Below, one piece after another: positions 37,501 to 48,440 of a stretch of 64,000 nt of DNA (position 1 is its first letter; the number at the start of each line of letters is the position of its first letter). The translations under genes and the position numbers were made by a program. The notes below the pieces were generated by a model. That model was given only the letters and a program-made list of their open reading frames with translations, ran no database searches and was not told the origin of the DNA. Origin of the DNA: Vitrella brassicaformis (lineage: Eukaryota > Sar > Vitrellaceae); NCBI GenBank assembly GCA_001179505.1, contig CDMY01000235.1, positions 62,001 to 126,000 on the forward strand. The letters are read 5' to 3'.

Positions 37501-40500
37501 CGTGTCGCCACTGCCACTGAGCGTGCCCGCCATCAAGGCACCGATGTACCCCACATCGTCCGCAGCGACGGGCTTGACGCAGCAGGTAAGCCCCCGCAGC
37601 GCCACGCTGAGGGCCTCCATCCCTGCCGCTCCCTCGCCCTCAAGCTGCCGCCTCAAGTCACCGAGTGACAGCAGCGCCAGGAAGCGGTAGGCCATGCTGC
37701 ACGAGAGGGGGTCGGCGGGCGGTGTTTGTTCTGCGGCGTGCATGAGTTTGGCTTCGAGGGCCACACGGAAGACGGGGTGGATCTCCAGTAGACGGACAAA
37801 CAGCTGGGAGATGCGATCGAAAACTCTGCATACGTGAGAACCAACCGGTATCATTCATGAGAGCTATACGTCCATCCGCTTCGACTAATCGATAGTATCT
37901 CACCTCCTAGCTTGTGTAGGCACCATCTGGCCCCCGTGCATGACATCCATCAGGCCCTCCCACACCGTCCACAGCAGCTCCATCATCGTCACCCGGCCGT
38001 CGAGACCGTTCTCATCCCCTCCTGCAATGCCACCCAGCCGCCACTTGATGACCTTGACGCCTCTCTGTCTCGTCGACGCGCCCCTTTCTCGAGGGCTGCG
38101 CTCTCGCGGAGTGCGCGGCCCCAGGATGGGCGTGTTGGGCTGAGAACGGGCGGATGATGGGGTCTGCGCACCTGTGAGCCAGTCAAACACGACCTTAACA
38201 ATCCCCACCTTTTGTTTGTGCGGCGAGCGTGTGTGGGTGTGTGTCTGCTCTGCTCTGCACTGCGCGAGCCTCACCCACCATGTCTGCCGAGGGGGCTTGT
38301 TGACGGCGTTGGGTTGACGCTTGTCGATGGCTCGCTCCCCGGGAGCACCTCCACTACACCCTCGGAGTTCGGCAGCAGACACTTGGACCGACACTGTGGC
38401 GGCGGGGGCGCCTCATCCACACCAAACGCCGCCAGTATGCCGCTCCAGAGAGTGAAGGGGCGCGACAGACTCACTCGAGACCCCGCAGCCAGCAGTGATC
38501 CAGCAGAGGTGATGGGAGGCGGTGGCGGCCGCAGCGCTGATGTGGACCTTTCCCCCGGCCCCACGTGCCTTATCGGGCTGTCGTTGAGCGACCGGGGCGT
38601 CTGCGGCGAACCACTCGGTGTCTGCGCGGCCGTGAAGTGGACGTCGCGGGTGATGGGGAGGGTGAGGGACTGCAGCGGCTGGTGCAGTGCCATCAGGAGG
38701 GCCACGGCGTTTTCCATCATCTGCCCGTCAACCTTGCTGTCGGCCGGACCCTGCTGCAGGCCGCCGAGGAGGCCGCTGAGCAGGTCGAGCAGCGGCAGGA
38801 GTGAGTAGGGGAGGTGGTCCTTCAGGTGTGTAGACAGGTAGTGGAGGCCGGTGTGTCCTCTGATGTCGGCCAAGGCGACGGAGCAGAGCTGCGGGTGAGA
38901 GGCGTGGAGAGCGCCGGTGAGCGTTGCGATCCGCCGGAGACCGATCAAGTGGGCGGGGTCGAAGGCAGCGCACACCGCGCGGATGAGCTCCACCACGACC
39001 GACTGAGAGACAATAAAGCGGCATGGATGTGTGTCTGTCGACGTGTATGTATTGTGTTGGGGATGGGATGTGTTGTGGCTGACCCACCACACCACACCAC
39101 ACCTCACCCACCCGGTATTGGAAGGAGTACTTCATCTGGCTGGTGCGCCTGCTGCCGACAAATCCCATCAACGACCGATTCTCTACCATGTCAACTGCAT
39201 ACCATACACGGACGGACGGGCAGAACAATAACCAACAGAGGTACAGAGCGGTCAGCCAGCGTCCCCCAGAGTGACTGACTGGCTTACTCAAAGTGAGAGC
39301 GAAGATGGGTGTTCTCATCAGGGCGTGTGCGGTGAAGCCGATCGACGGGCTGCCACCGCCCAGCTCGTCGTCCCTATCGCGGTCATTCAGTGACGCAGCC
39401 GACCAGTGCGCGCCCTCACGGGAGGCCGTCAGACACAGCACAGACGCCCACCCCATCAGCACCAACGACGCCACCGCGGGGCAGTTCTGAACAACCACAG
39501 AAACAAACAGACGGGCAGAGAAGCATCGACGTGGATTGTGAGTTGTGTTGTCCCTGCCGCCCCGCCCCGCCCCGCCGATCCCTCCCTACCCACCATTTCC
39601 ATGTCAAAGAGCTTCATGAGCTCGTCTTCCATCGTCCCTGCCGCCCCCTCGGCCATCCCCTCGTTTGTATCGGTCATGGCCCCAGCACCACCGCCACCCC
39701 CCATGCTCACACTCATGGCCACCTCGCTCACAGCAGCGTTGGTCCGCGGGGTCTGGGATCCGCCCCGGGTCAGTGGTGGTGTGGGTGGCCGCTGGTCGCT
39801 GCCCATGCGTGTGTCGAGTGCCTGCGCCCAGTCCATGCTGAACTGTGTCTGCAGCTGGGCGAGGGTCTCGGCCTGCAGCAGCGGGTGTTTGTCGACAGCG
39901 CCGCCCTCGCCGATGTGCCTCAGACACAAGCCCTCCAGCAGCACCAGGCAACACATGCCGCCCACCTCCCTACACCCCACACAACCACACAGGCATAGCT
40001 ATAACACACGAAGGGAGGAGACTTGGCTGACTGACCTGCTGAGGTGAGTGAGCAGTGGGCTGGTCTTGAGGAAGTGGTGCTCCTCCGCCACCTGCTTCAT
40101 GATGCCGCTGAAGCGCTGCTCCCAAAACATGCTCGACAGCTGCTTGAAGCTCGGACCATCCATACCATGCTGCAATGCACACACACACAGACAGACATAA
40201 CATACAGACATAGGCCAGGCCGATCCATCATAATGAATGCAATGCACACTGTGGTGTGGTGTGGTGTGGTGTGGGTACGTCTCTGAGGGTCTGCAGCGCG
40301 AGCATGCACTTGAGGGTGCCCAGCTGCAGCAGCAGGGTCTCCTTGACTGTCTGCTCCGCCATAGCCATCCAGTCCTCCTCGGGCTCCTTGTCTTGACCCT
40401 TCGGCTCGGCAAAGCTGCCCGTCCTGATGAATAAACAGATGAAAAGACTCGTCCATCGATGCAGCCCTCCATCTATCCATCCATAAGTCCACTTGTGTGT

Positions 40501-41267
40501 GTGCACCCACCTTGGGTCGGTGTCTGCTTGGGTCTTCTTGCCCGCCGACGCAGCCATGACTCGTTCGGTGCTGGAGAGCTTCTCATATGTGGTCTGCAGC
40601 CGCTTGCGGATGTTGTGGTGAGTGTCCAGGGTGTGCAGGCACTGCTGACAGTCTCGGTACAGCTGGTGACCTGACGACCAACCACACAGACAGTCCACAG
40701 ACATACGTGTGAGTAATGCCAGTGCACTCCCTCCCTCCCTGACTCACCAGGGTCGCCTGCAATGCGGAGGACGGCCTCCAGACAGTCGAGCAGCGCACAC
40801 TGCTCCTCCAGCATCACCCGGTGCAGCGCCACACACACCGCCGGCCTCATGGCCGCCTCACCGACCCGCCCGTCCAGCAGCCGCCCGTCCACCAGCGGCA
40901 GCAACCCGTTGGGCGTCTCGCCATGCACCACACAGCATCCCTTCTCCAGCTCGTGTGAGTAAGCCTTCAGGCAGCACCAGGCCACCCACTCAGACAGGCT
41001 CTCGGTGCCGTCATCTCGAGTCGGATTTCTCCTGGCCAGCACTTTGGCAGTTGCCTTGACGAGCAGCTTGGTGCATTCGGGCAGATCTGCCGGCAGCGAG
41101 GCTCCGGGCGGCGGCGGGGCACCGGGCATGTAGAACTCGAGCAGTTTCGAGAGCTTCTGGATGATGACCGAGTCATTGATAATGTCGAGCGGGGCCGATG
41201 AGGTGTCGTAGAGGTAGGTCCTGAGGTACTGATTGGACAGACGGCACAGCGCCCTGTCTGTCGGCAT
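28562..41267 (-). CDS. Very large helical-repeat protein, possible Nup188/Nup205-type scaffold nucleoporin
   Basis: A chain of minus-strand exons from about 41267 to the TGA at 28562-28564 stays in frame across short introns and would encode roughly 3,000 residues. Large exons lie at about 41267-40750, 39000-38280, 36106-35400, 34484-33300 and 32470-31040. The sequence is leucine-rich and almost wholly helical (LLDCLEAVLRIAG; ETLLLQLGTLKCMLALQTL; LPYSLLPLLDLLSGLLGGLQ; AACLLSSLLSSLMTY). It is broken by Ser/Pro-rich loops, a poly-Ala run (about 33980-34008) and a basic KGKGKGGKDD cluster (about 31090). No catalytic motif was seen. Size and all-helical solenoid character fit inner-ring nucleoporins of the Nup188/Nup205 type, but other HEAT/ARM giants fit too. 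It could also be two adjacent genes; a possible break is near 36106-36290. The true start may be in an upstream exon. Confidence 0.5.
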
Positions 41268-41568
41268 CACCTGAGTGACTCCGGAGGGACCAAAATGACT
41301 CAGTCGCGGGATCTCCGCACTTGTCGTGAAGATCAGCTACACGATCACATGACGACGCCAGTGGCCGTCATTCTGCTGCAATGCGGGAAAAGGCCGCATT
41401 TTCGTGCTCCTCGCTTAAAGCTCGCAAACCCTAGACCCCAAACCCTAGTCCCTTCGCTTTTTTTGGAGGCTTTTTCGGGATTGCAGGGGGAGAGATCTGC
41501 AAACCTCTTTTTCCCTTTGGCGCTTGCCTGCTGACGTTGCCTCATACTGCCGGCCAGCAGCACCGAAG
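41268..41568. promoter_or_regulatory. Divergent promoter region with two telo-boxes
   Basis: 301 bp between the divergent starts of the giant helical protein (-) and the racemase-like gene (+). It contains two copies of AAACCCTAG 14 bp apart and a T-rich tract (41458-41465) about 105 bp before the racemase-like ATG. Confidence 0.5.
41426..41448 (+). promoter_or_regulatory. Paired telo-box motifs (AAACCCTAG x2)
   Basis: Perfect copies at 41426-41434 and 41440-41448. In plants this interstitial telomere-like motif is a known promoter element of translation and cell-cycle genes. Its role here is inference from position. Confidence 0.55.
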
Positions 41569-42869
41569 ATGCCGCACCCTCCTGCAGAAGCGCATCAGTT
41601 CCCCGAGAAGCGCGATGCCCTCGGGTGGCGCAAGAAGATGGCCGTCATCATGTAAGGACGGCAAGGCAAGCCAAGGGAGAGAGAGGAGGGGAGGATAAAA
41701 TGCTGCTACGTATCACATGCATGTCTCGTGATTCTCGTGGCGTGTGTGTGCGTCTGTGTGTGGATGCAGCCCTTCCACAAACACGATTGTCGAGCCCGGT
41801 GAGCGAAGGCAGCTCATGCAGCAGCTCAGTGCAGTGCATGCGCATCCTCAATGTATGTTTCTCTGTTGGCTGTGGCTGTGTGCGCGTGTGGTACCGTATG
41901 GCTCTTTTGTTTGTTCAGATCTGTATGACATGTGTCCGCCCGGCGTGACGGTGCACATCTCGCGCATCCACCTGCGAGACCAACGCATGGGCGACAACAA
42001 GGAGATGGAGCGCCTGCTCGAGCAGATACGAGAAGGTTAGTGGATGGGTGGGGATGGGCACACAGCCAGCCAACCAGACAAACAGAGAACGTTCATGAGT
42101 ATCTATCGGTTCAGAGATCAAGTATGCGGTTGAGCGTGTGATGACGTGCAAGCCCGACCACATGGTCATGGGCATGTCGGCTGAGACCTTCTGGGGCGGC
42201 ATGGAGGGCAACAGGCGATTCAAGAAGGAAATCATCGAGTGGTCCGGGCTCGACGTCGCCACCGGGGCGGAGGCCTGCGAGCGGGCCCTCAAGCTCTTCG
42301 GAGCCAAGAAGATCGGGTCAGCCGCCGCTCACACACACACACACACACACACACACCGCACGAATCGTCAGACTATCTATGGCTCTGTGTGTGTGTGTGT
42401 GTGTGTGTGCAGTGTGGTGACGCCCTATCAGCCGGTGGGCGATGAGAACGTGATAAAGTTTTTCAACGAGATCGGCTTCGAGGTGGCGGCTCTGGAGGGC
42501 CTCAAGTGCGCCACGGCGGTGGACATCGCCCATGTGCAGGAACACGAGCTGCGCGAGGCACTCAACAAGGTCAACAGTCCTGACGTCGACGCACTCGTAC
42601 AGGTCGGTCACAACGACAGTCACACACACAAGACAGAAAGACACAGAGAGGACAACTGATTGAGGGGCAAATCGTATCTGTGCGTATGTATGTACGGTGG
42701 TTGTCAGGTGGGCACGAACCTGAGCATGGTGCGCTTGGCTGACGAGGCGGAGCGTTGGCTCAAGAAGCCCGTCATCGCCATCAACGCCGCCACCTGGTGG
42801 ATGGGGCTCCGCGACGCCGGCATCGACGACAAGATCTACGGCTGCGGACGACTGCTGCGCGATTTCTGA
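41569..42869 (+). CDS. Asp/Glu racemase / maleate isomerase / arylmalonate decarboxylase-fold protein
   Basis: Exons: 41569-41651, 41770-41798, 41919-42035, 42115-42316, 42413-42602 and 42708-42869, all in phase. About 260 residues, the usual length for this family. Family landmarks are IIPSTNTIVEP at the N-terminus, MCPPGVTVHISRIHL, HMVMGMSAETFWGG, GAKKIGVVTPYQPVGDENV, GFEVAALEGLKC, DALVQVGTNLSM and KPVIAINAATWW. The fold interconverts or decarboxylates small dicarboxylic acids through two cysteines in family members. Here the loop positions expected to hold them read GMSAET and VGTNLS, with no Cys, so the chemistry may differ. There is no targeting peptide, so a cytosolic location is likely. 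The gene is bacterial-like in sequence but intron-rich, which fits an old transfer into the lineage (inference). Confidence 0.85.
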
Positions 42870-42990
42870 CTGAGGCAGCTTTCAAGGGCGGCTGACCAAA
42901 CAGATGAGAGAGAGAGGCAGTGATAGGTATCGCAGGATCGATCGCAGGCAGGGTGTCTTTTTTCGGTGGAGAGAGCCGTGACACTTCTGT

Positions 42991-43027
<37 letters not shown>

Positions 43028-43899
43028 GAGCGGGAGAGCGATGGGCGGATGGTATGGTATGTATGTGTCCCTCTCTGTGTAATTGTACGGCCCCAAGTTT
43101 TTCCGACCCGGGAACATTCCTTCCTGGTGTGTATGTTTCTCGTGGCAAACTCACTCGCCCGCCCGTCTTCCTCCCTGACTTGGCTGTCGTGTCGTGTTTG
43201 TGTACTCGCTGCTGCCACAAACCTTTTTGTGTGCGGGTGGGGTGATGTGGGTGGGGCAGACGAGAGCAATGAGAGAAGAGAGAATGAGAGATGGTGTGCG
43301 TTCGTTGACACAGCGATACTGGGTTGTGTGCGGCTAGAGCTCCTCCTCTGAGCGATCCTATTGAGGTAGACCGACTTCGGGTCAGGCTGTGCAAGCGCAG
43401 GATGACCCGTAGTCGCTCTACCTCGGGGAGGTCGATTGGAGGCGGGACGGCCGACTGACAGATGGATGACAGATGGATGACACACGGCCTTTTGGACATT
43501 CGCGGCAGGGTTTAGTGCGTGCGTGCGTGCGTGTCACCTGATCTCCTCGTGGTGACCGACTGTCTGTGTGTGCATTGCTTGATGTGCCGCGGACAGACAG
43601 ACAGACAGACAGAGGAACGAGGACAACACCGTGCACGCAGGCACGCATGAGTCCAGCCACGCGTCAACGTGCAGAGGGCATTACATTGTTGGGTGAAATT
43701 CTAAGCGCATGCATTTGTTCGAACATTGATCTGGAGGACGGGCAATGACACAGACAGATCTGCCGCTGCTCGGCTGTCGAACTGTCGTGTGCGTGTTCAG
43801 CCCCAGTGCAGTTTCACTGGCTGCAGATCGACCAGTCACGATCATCCACTACGTCTTCCCTGCTGCCTGTTTCTCCTCCTGTGCACCTCTCTCACAGCC
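42870..43899. other. Intergenic region with foldback and telo-box-like motif
   Basis: About 1 kb between two plus-strand genes. It holds a TG run (42993-43023), a 62-nt hairpin (43363-43424), a CAGA run (43593-43612) and one AGGGTTTAG motif (43507-43515). No coding exon is supported. Confidence 0.5.
43363..43424. repeat. Foldback hairpin, 22-nt arms
   Basis: The arms 43363-43384 and 43403-43424 are complementary at 20 of 22 positions (mismatches at arm positions 9 and 15). The 18-nt loop contains a further short pairing (CTGTGC with GCGCAG), so nearly the whole 62 nt can fold. It lies 494 bp after the stop of the racemase-like gene. Confidence 0.8.
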
Positions 43900-44356
43900 A
43901 TGATGTCGCCTTCCTTCAGCCTGATCTCTCTTTTGTGCGTCCTCTGTGATGCTGCCGCCTTCGACCTCGACAGCTTCGCCCGCTTTGTGCCGACAGAGAG
44001 CAGCAGCAGCGATGTGAAGCTGTCACTCAGCCATCAGCAGACCACTCAGCTGACCGACAGTGACGAGAGAGAGGCCACCTTTGTGAGCTCTCTGTTTCCC
44101 CTCTCCCCAGGCGATGTTCTCAACACGTGAGGCACTCACACACAACATCGCACCGCAAGGCTGCACTGCATGTTTGTGTGCTTTTTGTGTAGGTATCCCT
44201 TTGATGTGCCTATTCCCTTGCCGCGCCAGCCGATGGCAATTCGGTCTCTGTGGGGCGAAATTGTCGACGATAAGAACGTCAGCGTGCCCCTCGATGAGGT
44301 AATGCGTCAAGGCCACACCCACACCCAGACACAAACACACATGCAGCTGAAGGAAG

Positions 44357-44388
<32 letters not shown>

Positions 44389-45561
44389 CTTCAGGTCTAC
44401 ACGCACCACTGGTTCCTGACCTACACGATGCCCGGCGACGAAAGCAGAAACCTCACACGCGCACTCATTGTGGGCGCCGAGACCAGGGGTCAGTCAACTA
44501 CCACTGCACACACAGGCAGGATTGTTCGCTGCATGCGCGGCCTGTTCGTTGCCCTGCCAGGGACGCCGATAGTGTCGCTGAGCGCTCCTTTTGCCTTCAC
44601 GACAACGGGCGAGGAGTCCTGGTGGCTCAACATGCACCTGCTGAGGACCGACAATGTGACCAATGTGCAAGCCTGCATTCAGGTGATCACACAGCCACAG
44701 ACACGCAACTCACCAATTGGCCACGCAATGCTGCTTGTTTGTGCCCTTCAGTGCCGCTGCGCCCCCGACGGCCGTCACGGGTCGCTCAGCTGCTGCCAAG
44801 ACGGCACCCACTGCCACACATCATTCGACCCATTCGTGACGGCCAGCGACACTGACTTCTTTGACGACCCCGCCCACTGCCCAGACTGCAACTCCAACAC
44901 CGAAGACATCTTCGGGCCGCCAATCCGCAACTTTGTCCCTCGCCCAGCCGCCAAGCACTATCGCGTCAGGTACACTGTCCGCTACGGCGAGGTCACCCCG
45001 GACGTCAAGCCGGTCCGCGCCAACATGGGCATCGACATCGTCAAGGGCAAACAGGAGTACAACGTATTCCCATGCGCCCCCAAAGAGAGTGGGCCTCTCG
45101 CAGCCATGAAGCAGCGGCGCCTACTGCTCAGTGGGGAGGACAGCGAGTGTGTCGACACCAAGAGGGTGACGGTCGTCGTCAACCAGCCCTTCCATCTGAT
45201 CAACGTCCGCTCACACCTGCATGTGGGCGGCATAAGTGCTTCTGTGGCCGGCGTGAGGGAGCAGTGGCAGTGCGACATGCGGGCCATCTACGGCACCACG
45301 CCACGCAAGGCCGGCAACGAGCTGGGCTACGTGACGGGCATCACCCAGTGCCACTACGGTGAGGGCGAGAGGGTGATGCAGAGGGGCGACTTGCTGCGGG
45401 CGACGGTCCACTACAGGCGGGACAAGCACTACGCCGGCGTGATGGGCGGGGCAGTGTTTGTCGGTTACTACCCCGGCGACACGGCGGCATCGACGTCATG
45501 GGAATTCTCGTACACGCAGGTGTCCTATGTCAACGAGACGGACAGCGATGTGCGTGTGTGA
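43900..45561 (+). CDS. SURNod19-domain secreted protein
   Basis: Exons: 43900-44126, 44193-44298, 44395-44488, 44520-44682 and 44752-45561. A signal peptide ([17 protein letters not shown]) leads into a SURNod19-like domain (stress up-regulated Nod19, plants). Landmarks are [35 protein letters not shown], a Cys-rich centre ([17 protein letters not shown]), [30 protein letters not shown] and a C-terminal [14 protein letters not shown]. Length (about 465 residues) matches plant members. The biochemical role of the family is not established; in plants it is induced by stress and nodulation. It is predicted to be secreted or vacuolar. The fourth intron junction (44489-44519) is only 31 nt by this model and is the least certain. 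Confidence 0.8.
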
Positions 45562-45630
45562 ATGTGTGAATGTGTGTGAGTGTGAGGGGAGAGATGTTGA
45601 GATGAGATTGAGTCGTGCCTGTGGGTGGGT

Positions 45631-45742
45631 GTGTCACGGGGTCCACTCACGCAGTGTTCGCGAAGCTCACTTGCTGGCGATTTATCAAATGCCAGCAAGT
45701 GAGTGAGCTTCGCGGGCGCCGGCGCAGTGGATCTCGTGACAC
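45631..45742. repeat. 112-bp imperfect palindrome / foldback
   Basis: The outer ends GTGTCACG (45631) and CGTGACAC (to 45742) are perfectly inverted. TCCACT pairs with AGTGGA, and the inner CGCGAAGCTCAC and TTGCTGGC pair with their complements around a 12-nt AT-rich centre (45679-45690). One arm has a 4-nt insertion (GTGA). It begins 70 bp after the SURNod19 stop. Confidence 0.85.
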
Positions 45743-46665
45743 GAACCACACGCAATGCGATTGATGAGTTTGGGATGCGGGCCGTTTTGCCGTTTTTGAT
45801 GCCTGTGTGTGTGTCTGTGTGTCCAGCGGTGTGGTGTTGGTTGGTGTGACTCAAAGATGAGATCAGTGTCAGTGGCAATGTCGTCCATTGGGTGCGTTCA
45901 CTGCATCGATGAGCTTCCTCACTGGGAGGGAAGATGCAGCGAGGCCGTATAAGCCATCTTTTCGGATCGCCTGTGTGCGTGTGGCAGTTGTCTGTGTATC
46001 TGTGTGGTGCTTGTCGGAGTATCGCATTGGTTGGGAGAGAGAGGGTCGACGGAATGGATCTGTGGGCGTCAAGCGCAGCAGTCGCCGAGACGTTTATCTG
46101 AGTAGCGATGTGCACCACCCTGACGTGACTCGTCGACGTTATCGTCAACGGGGCGAATTCACCAAATGCCGTGTGTTTCACTGTTCGTTTGTCTGATGGG
46201 TGTCCTGTTTCCCCGCTCCTGCACGCTGTCTTGTGTGTCGGTTCGTTCCGTCCCGCAGACTTCGTGTGTGAGCGGGGGCGAAGGACACCCAAAGGACACA
46301 GACGAGAGAGAGAATGGCAGACACTCTTTGTCAGTCAGCCTGACAGACATGGGCTGCTCTTGACCCATGTGTGTGTACTCGATGTGTCTCGTTTGTGGGA
46401 TTCTCTGTGCGATTGCATCCTTAGCACGGCAGAGGTGTATGTGGCCTCAGCACTGTGATGTTTCAGTGGGTGGGCTCCGTACGCTGACGCCGGCTGAAGG
46501 ACGCAGTCGTGCAAGAGAGAAATGAGTGCGATGGATGATGGGACAGCTATGTAATTGTCATCTCACAGCAGATTGCTGACGTGTCCCTCATTTATCCATT
46601 CACATCCATCCATTCGAGCGCCACCGCCAACCACATGAAGAGGACGTCAGTCACCGCCCTGCATC

Positions 46666-46715
46666 GTCTTGAGCTGGTTGTGTGTACTGCGTCTTGAGCT
46701 GGTTGTGTGTACTGC
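46666..46715. repeat. Perfect 25-bp direct tandem repeat
   Basis: The unit at 46666-46690 is repeated exactly at 46691-46715, with no coding context. Confidence 0.9.
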
Positions 46716-47216
46716 TGGCCAAAGCGATGAGGCTTTTGGTGTGGCTGTGCTGCCTTTTGGAACTATGTGTGTGTAAGTGACTTCGGTTGTGTCGGGAACT
46801 GACTCAGCCAAGGAGACTCGCGGGCTCATCTGCGCATAAGCAACACAGCTGTGCCGAGCCAGTCTGACGATTGATCGGTCATTCATTCATGAGACGACTG
46901 GCGCGTGTCAATTCTGATGGACAGAGAGATGCACACAATCAACGCGACATTTATCATCCATCACACATACGGTCCGGTCCGTCTACACCGCACACGAGAG
47001 TAGCAAGAGGACTGCCGGGCCGTCGACACGTAGAGAAGGGTCGCGGAAATATAAAATGTAGGCAACGATCTGCAGACAGACACAGACCAATCTCAAACAA
47101 GGATCCCCACGACTGTCTCGTCATGTCTCTTACCTGGCGTGGATTGGACGTCATGTCTCTGTGGCCGTGTGGTGGGGATCGCTGGCAGATGCGCGCTGGC
47201 CTCGTCTAGGGCGTCG

Positions 47217-48440
47217 TCAGCCTCCTTCCTGCATAAGCGCTTCGGCCTCTCCAGAATACAGCCGAAACACCAGAAACGAATGCTCGGGGGCAGCGTGGAA
47301 GGGCGTGTGTGTCAGCTCCCGGTGCTCAGCCTCCTGCTGCGACGCCTTGGTGGGAACGTAAGCGCCGGGAGGCGTCGGGCCGTCTGCAGGTGTGCTGGCT
47401 GGGAGGTCGACGGCATTGGCGAGGTCGATGAAACGGACCGGCGGCGCATTGTGGTGGGCTGATGACTGCGGACAGGTCGACGCGGCGCTCGACTTAGGTT
47501 GTGACGAGTCTGAATATGAAGACAACACACAACATGTGCACACAGTGAGCCAAGAATGCAATGACACCTCATTGTCTGTGCGCCTGTGTACATCTGCCCC
47601 GTTGCCCTTGCTGTGCTCACCTCCATCGATGGCCGATCGCTTGATGAACACGTTGTTGGACCCCACTCCCCTGCATACATCAAGGTTGCATGATTGAAAT
47701 GATTGAAAACCTGCAGACCGCTCGTGCATTATTACTTTTCCGCGGTGTCAAGGATTCGGCGCGCTTTTTCGTCGGTCTGCGGTAGAATGAGAAGTCCCTT
47801 GAGAGCCAACGGCACGACCCAATCGCACTAAGCACGAAGCATGACAAGACAACGACAGAAGAATAGAGCACGAATGAAGAAAGATAAATTGCTTACATTC
47901 AGGAAGCCAGCGACTTCCTTCTCAGCCACGGTTGCGACATCTCTTGTCATCAGCTTGTTCAGCTCGTCAATCAGCAGCACACAACCCTCGTCCGCCAACC
48001 ACTCGTCCACAACGCTCGCCGACACATCAACTCTTGCAGTCCACTCGGAGAAGTTCTTGACGAGCTGTCGCGATGACTCAATATGGCCAGCAGAAGGTAT
48101 GTCTGGCACTTGCTGTGTCCCCACTTTGCTTGTTCCTCTGGCTCACCCATCGCCAGACGGGCCCGATCGCCGCACAACAGATTGACTCGCGAAGAGCCAC
48201 TTGGTGGGCCCGGACGACCAGCCGCATCATCTCCGCCCGCTCCGCCTCCAGTCTCATCTCCCTCTCCATGGACTTGTCGGCCGAAAGCAGCCATATCTTG
48301 ACGGCGAGGTAGCGGCCGTTGAGCAAACCGCCCCGCACGGTCGCCCGTGTCCCATCTCCCAGCTTGTGGGGCAGCTCCAACTCGCCTTCATCGAGAATGA
48401 CGGCAGCACGAACAGCTGCCGTGGACGTGCAGGCATTCAT
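47217..48440 (-). CDS. Protein of unknown function with kinase-like Gly-loop and Walker-B-like segment
   Basis: Exons on the minus strand: 48440-48147, 48112-47897, 47827-47736, 47670-47621 and 47509-47217, all phase-consistent. About 315 residues. The N-terminus reads like protein kinase subdomains I-II (KLGDGTRATVRGGLL, then YLAVKIW), followed by a helix that could be alpha-C. No HRD or DFG motif follows. Instead there is GHIESSRQLVKNFSEW and a hydrophobic strand with acidic end (CVLLIDELNKL), as in a Walker B, but no Walker A. The last exon is Pro/Ser-rich and contains EAEHRELTHTPFH. It may be a degenerate kinase or a relic of an NTPase/RHS or Crinkler-like family (weak inference). It is divergent from the small membrane protein gene by 189 bp. 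Confidence 0.5.

Larger units (their letters stand above)
45562..47216. other. 1.65-kb intergenic region with palindrome and tandem repeat
   Basis: Contains the 112-bp palindrome at 45631-45742 and a perfect 25-bp direct repeat at 46666-46715. The remainder shows no coding potential that I can support on either strand. Confidence 0.5.

Noticed and set aside
41426-41448. Interstitial telomere array
   Set aside because: Only two separated motif copies are present, so promoter telo-boxes are a better reading than telomere remnants.
47217-47330. Retrotransposon integrase/protease remnant suggested by EAEHRELTHTPFH
   Set aside because: The resemblance to Ty1/copia-like 'HxxTHxPF' is one short motif. 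No reverse transcriptase, integrase core or LTR is nearby.
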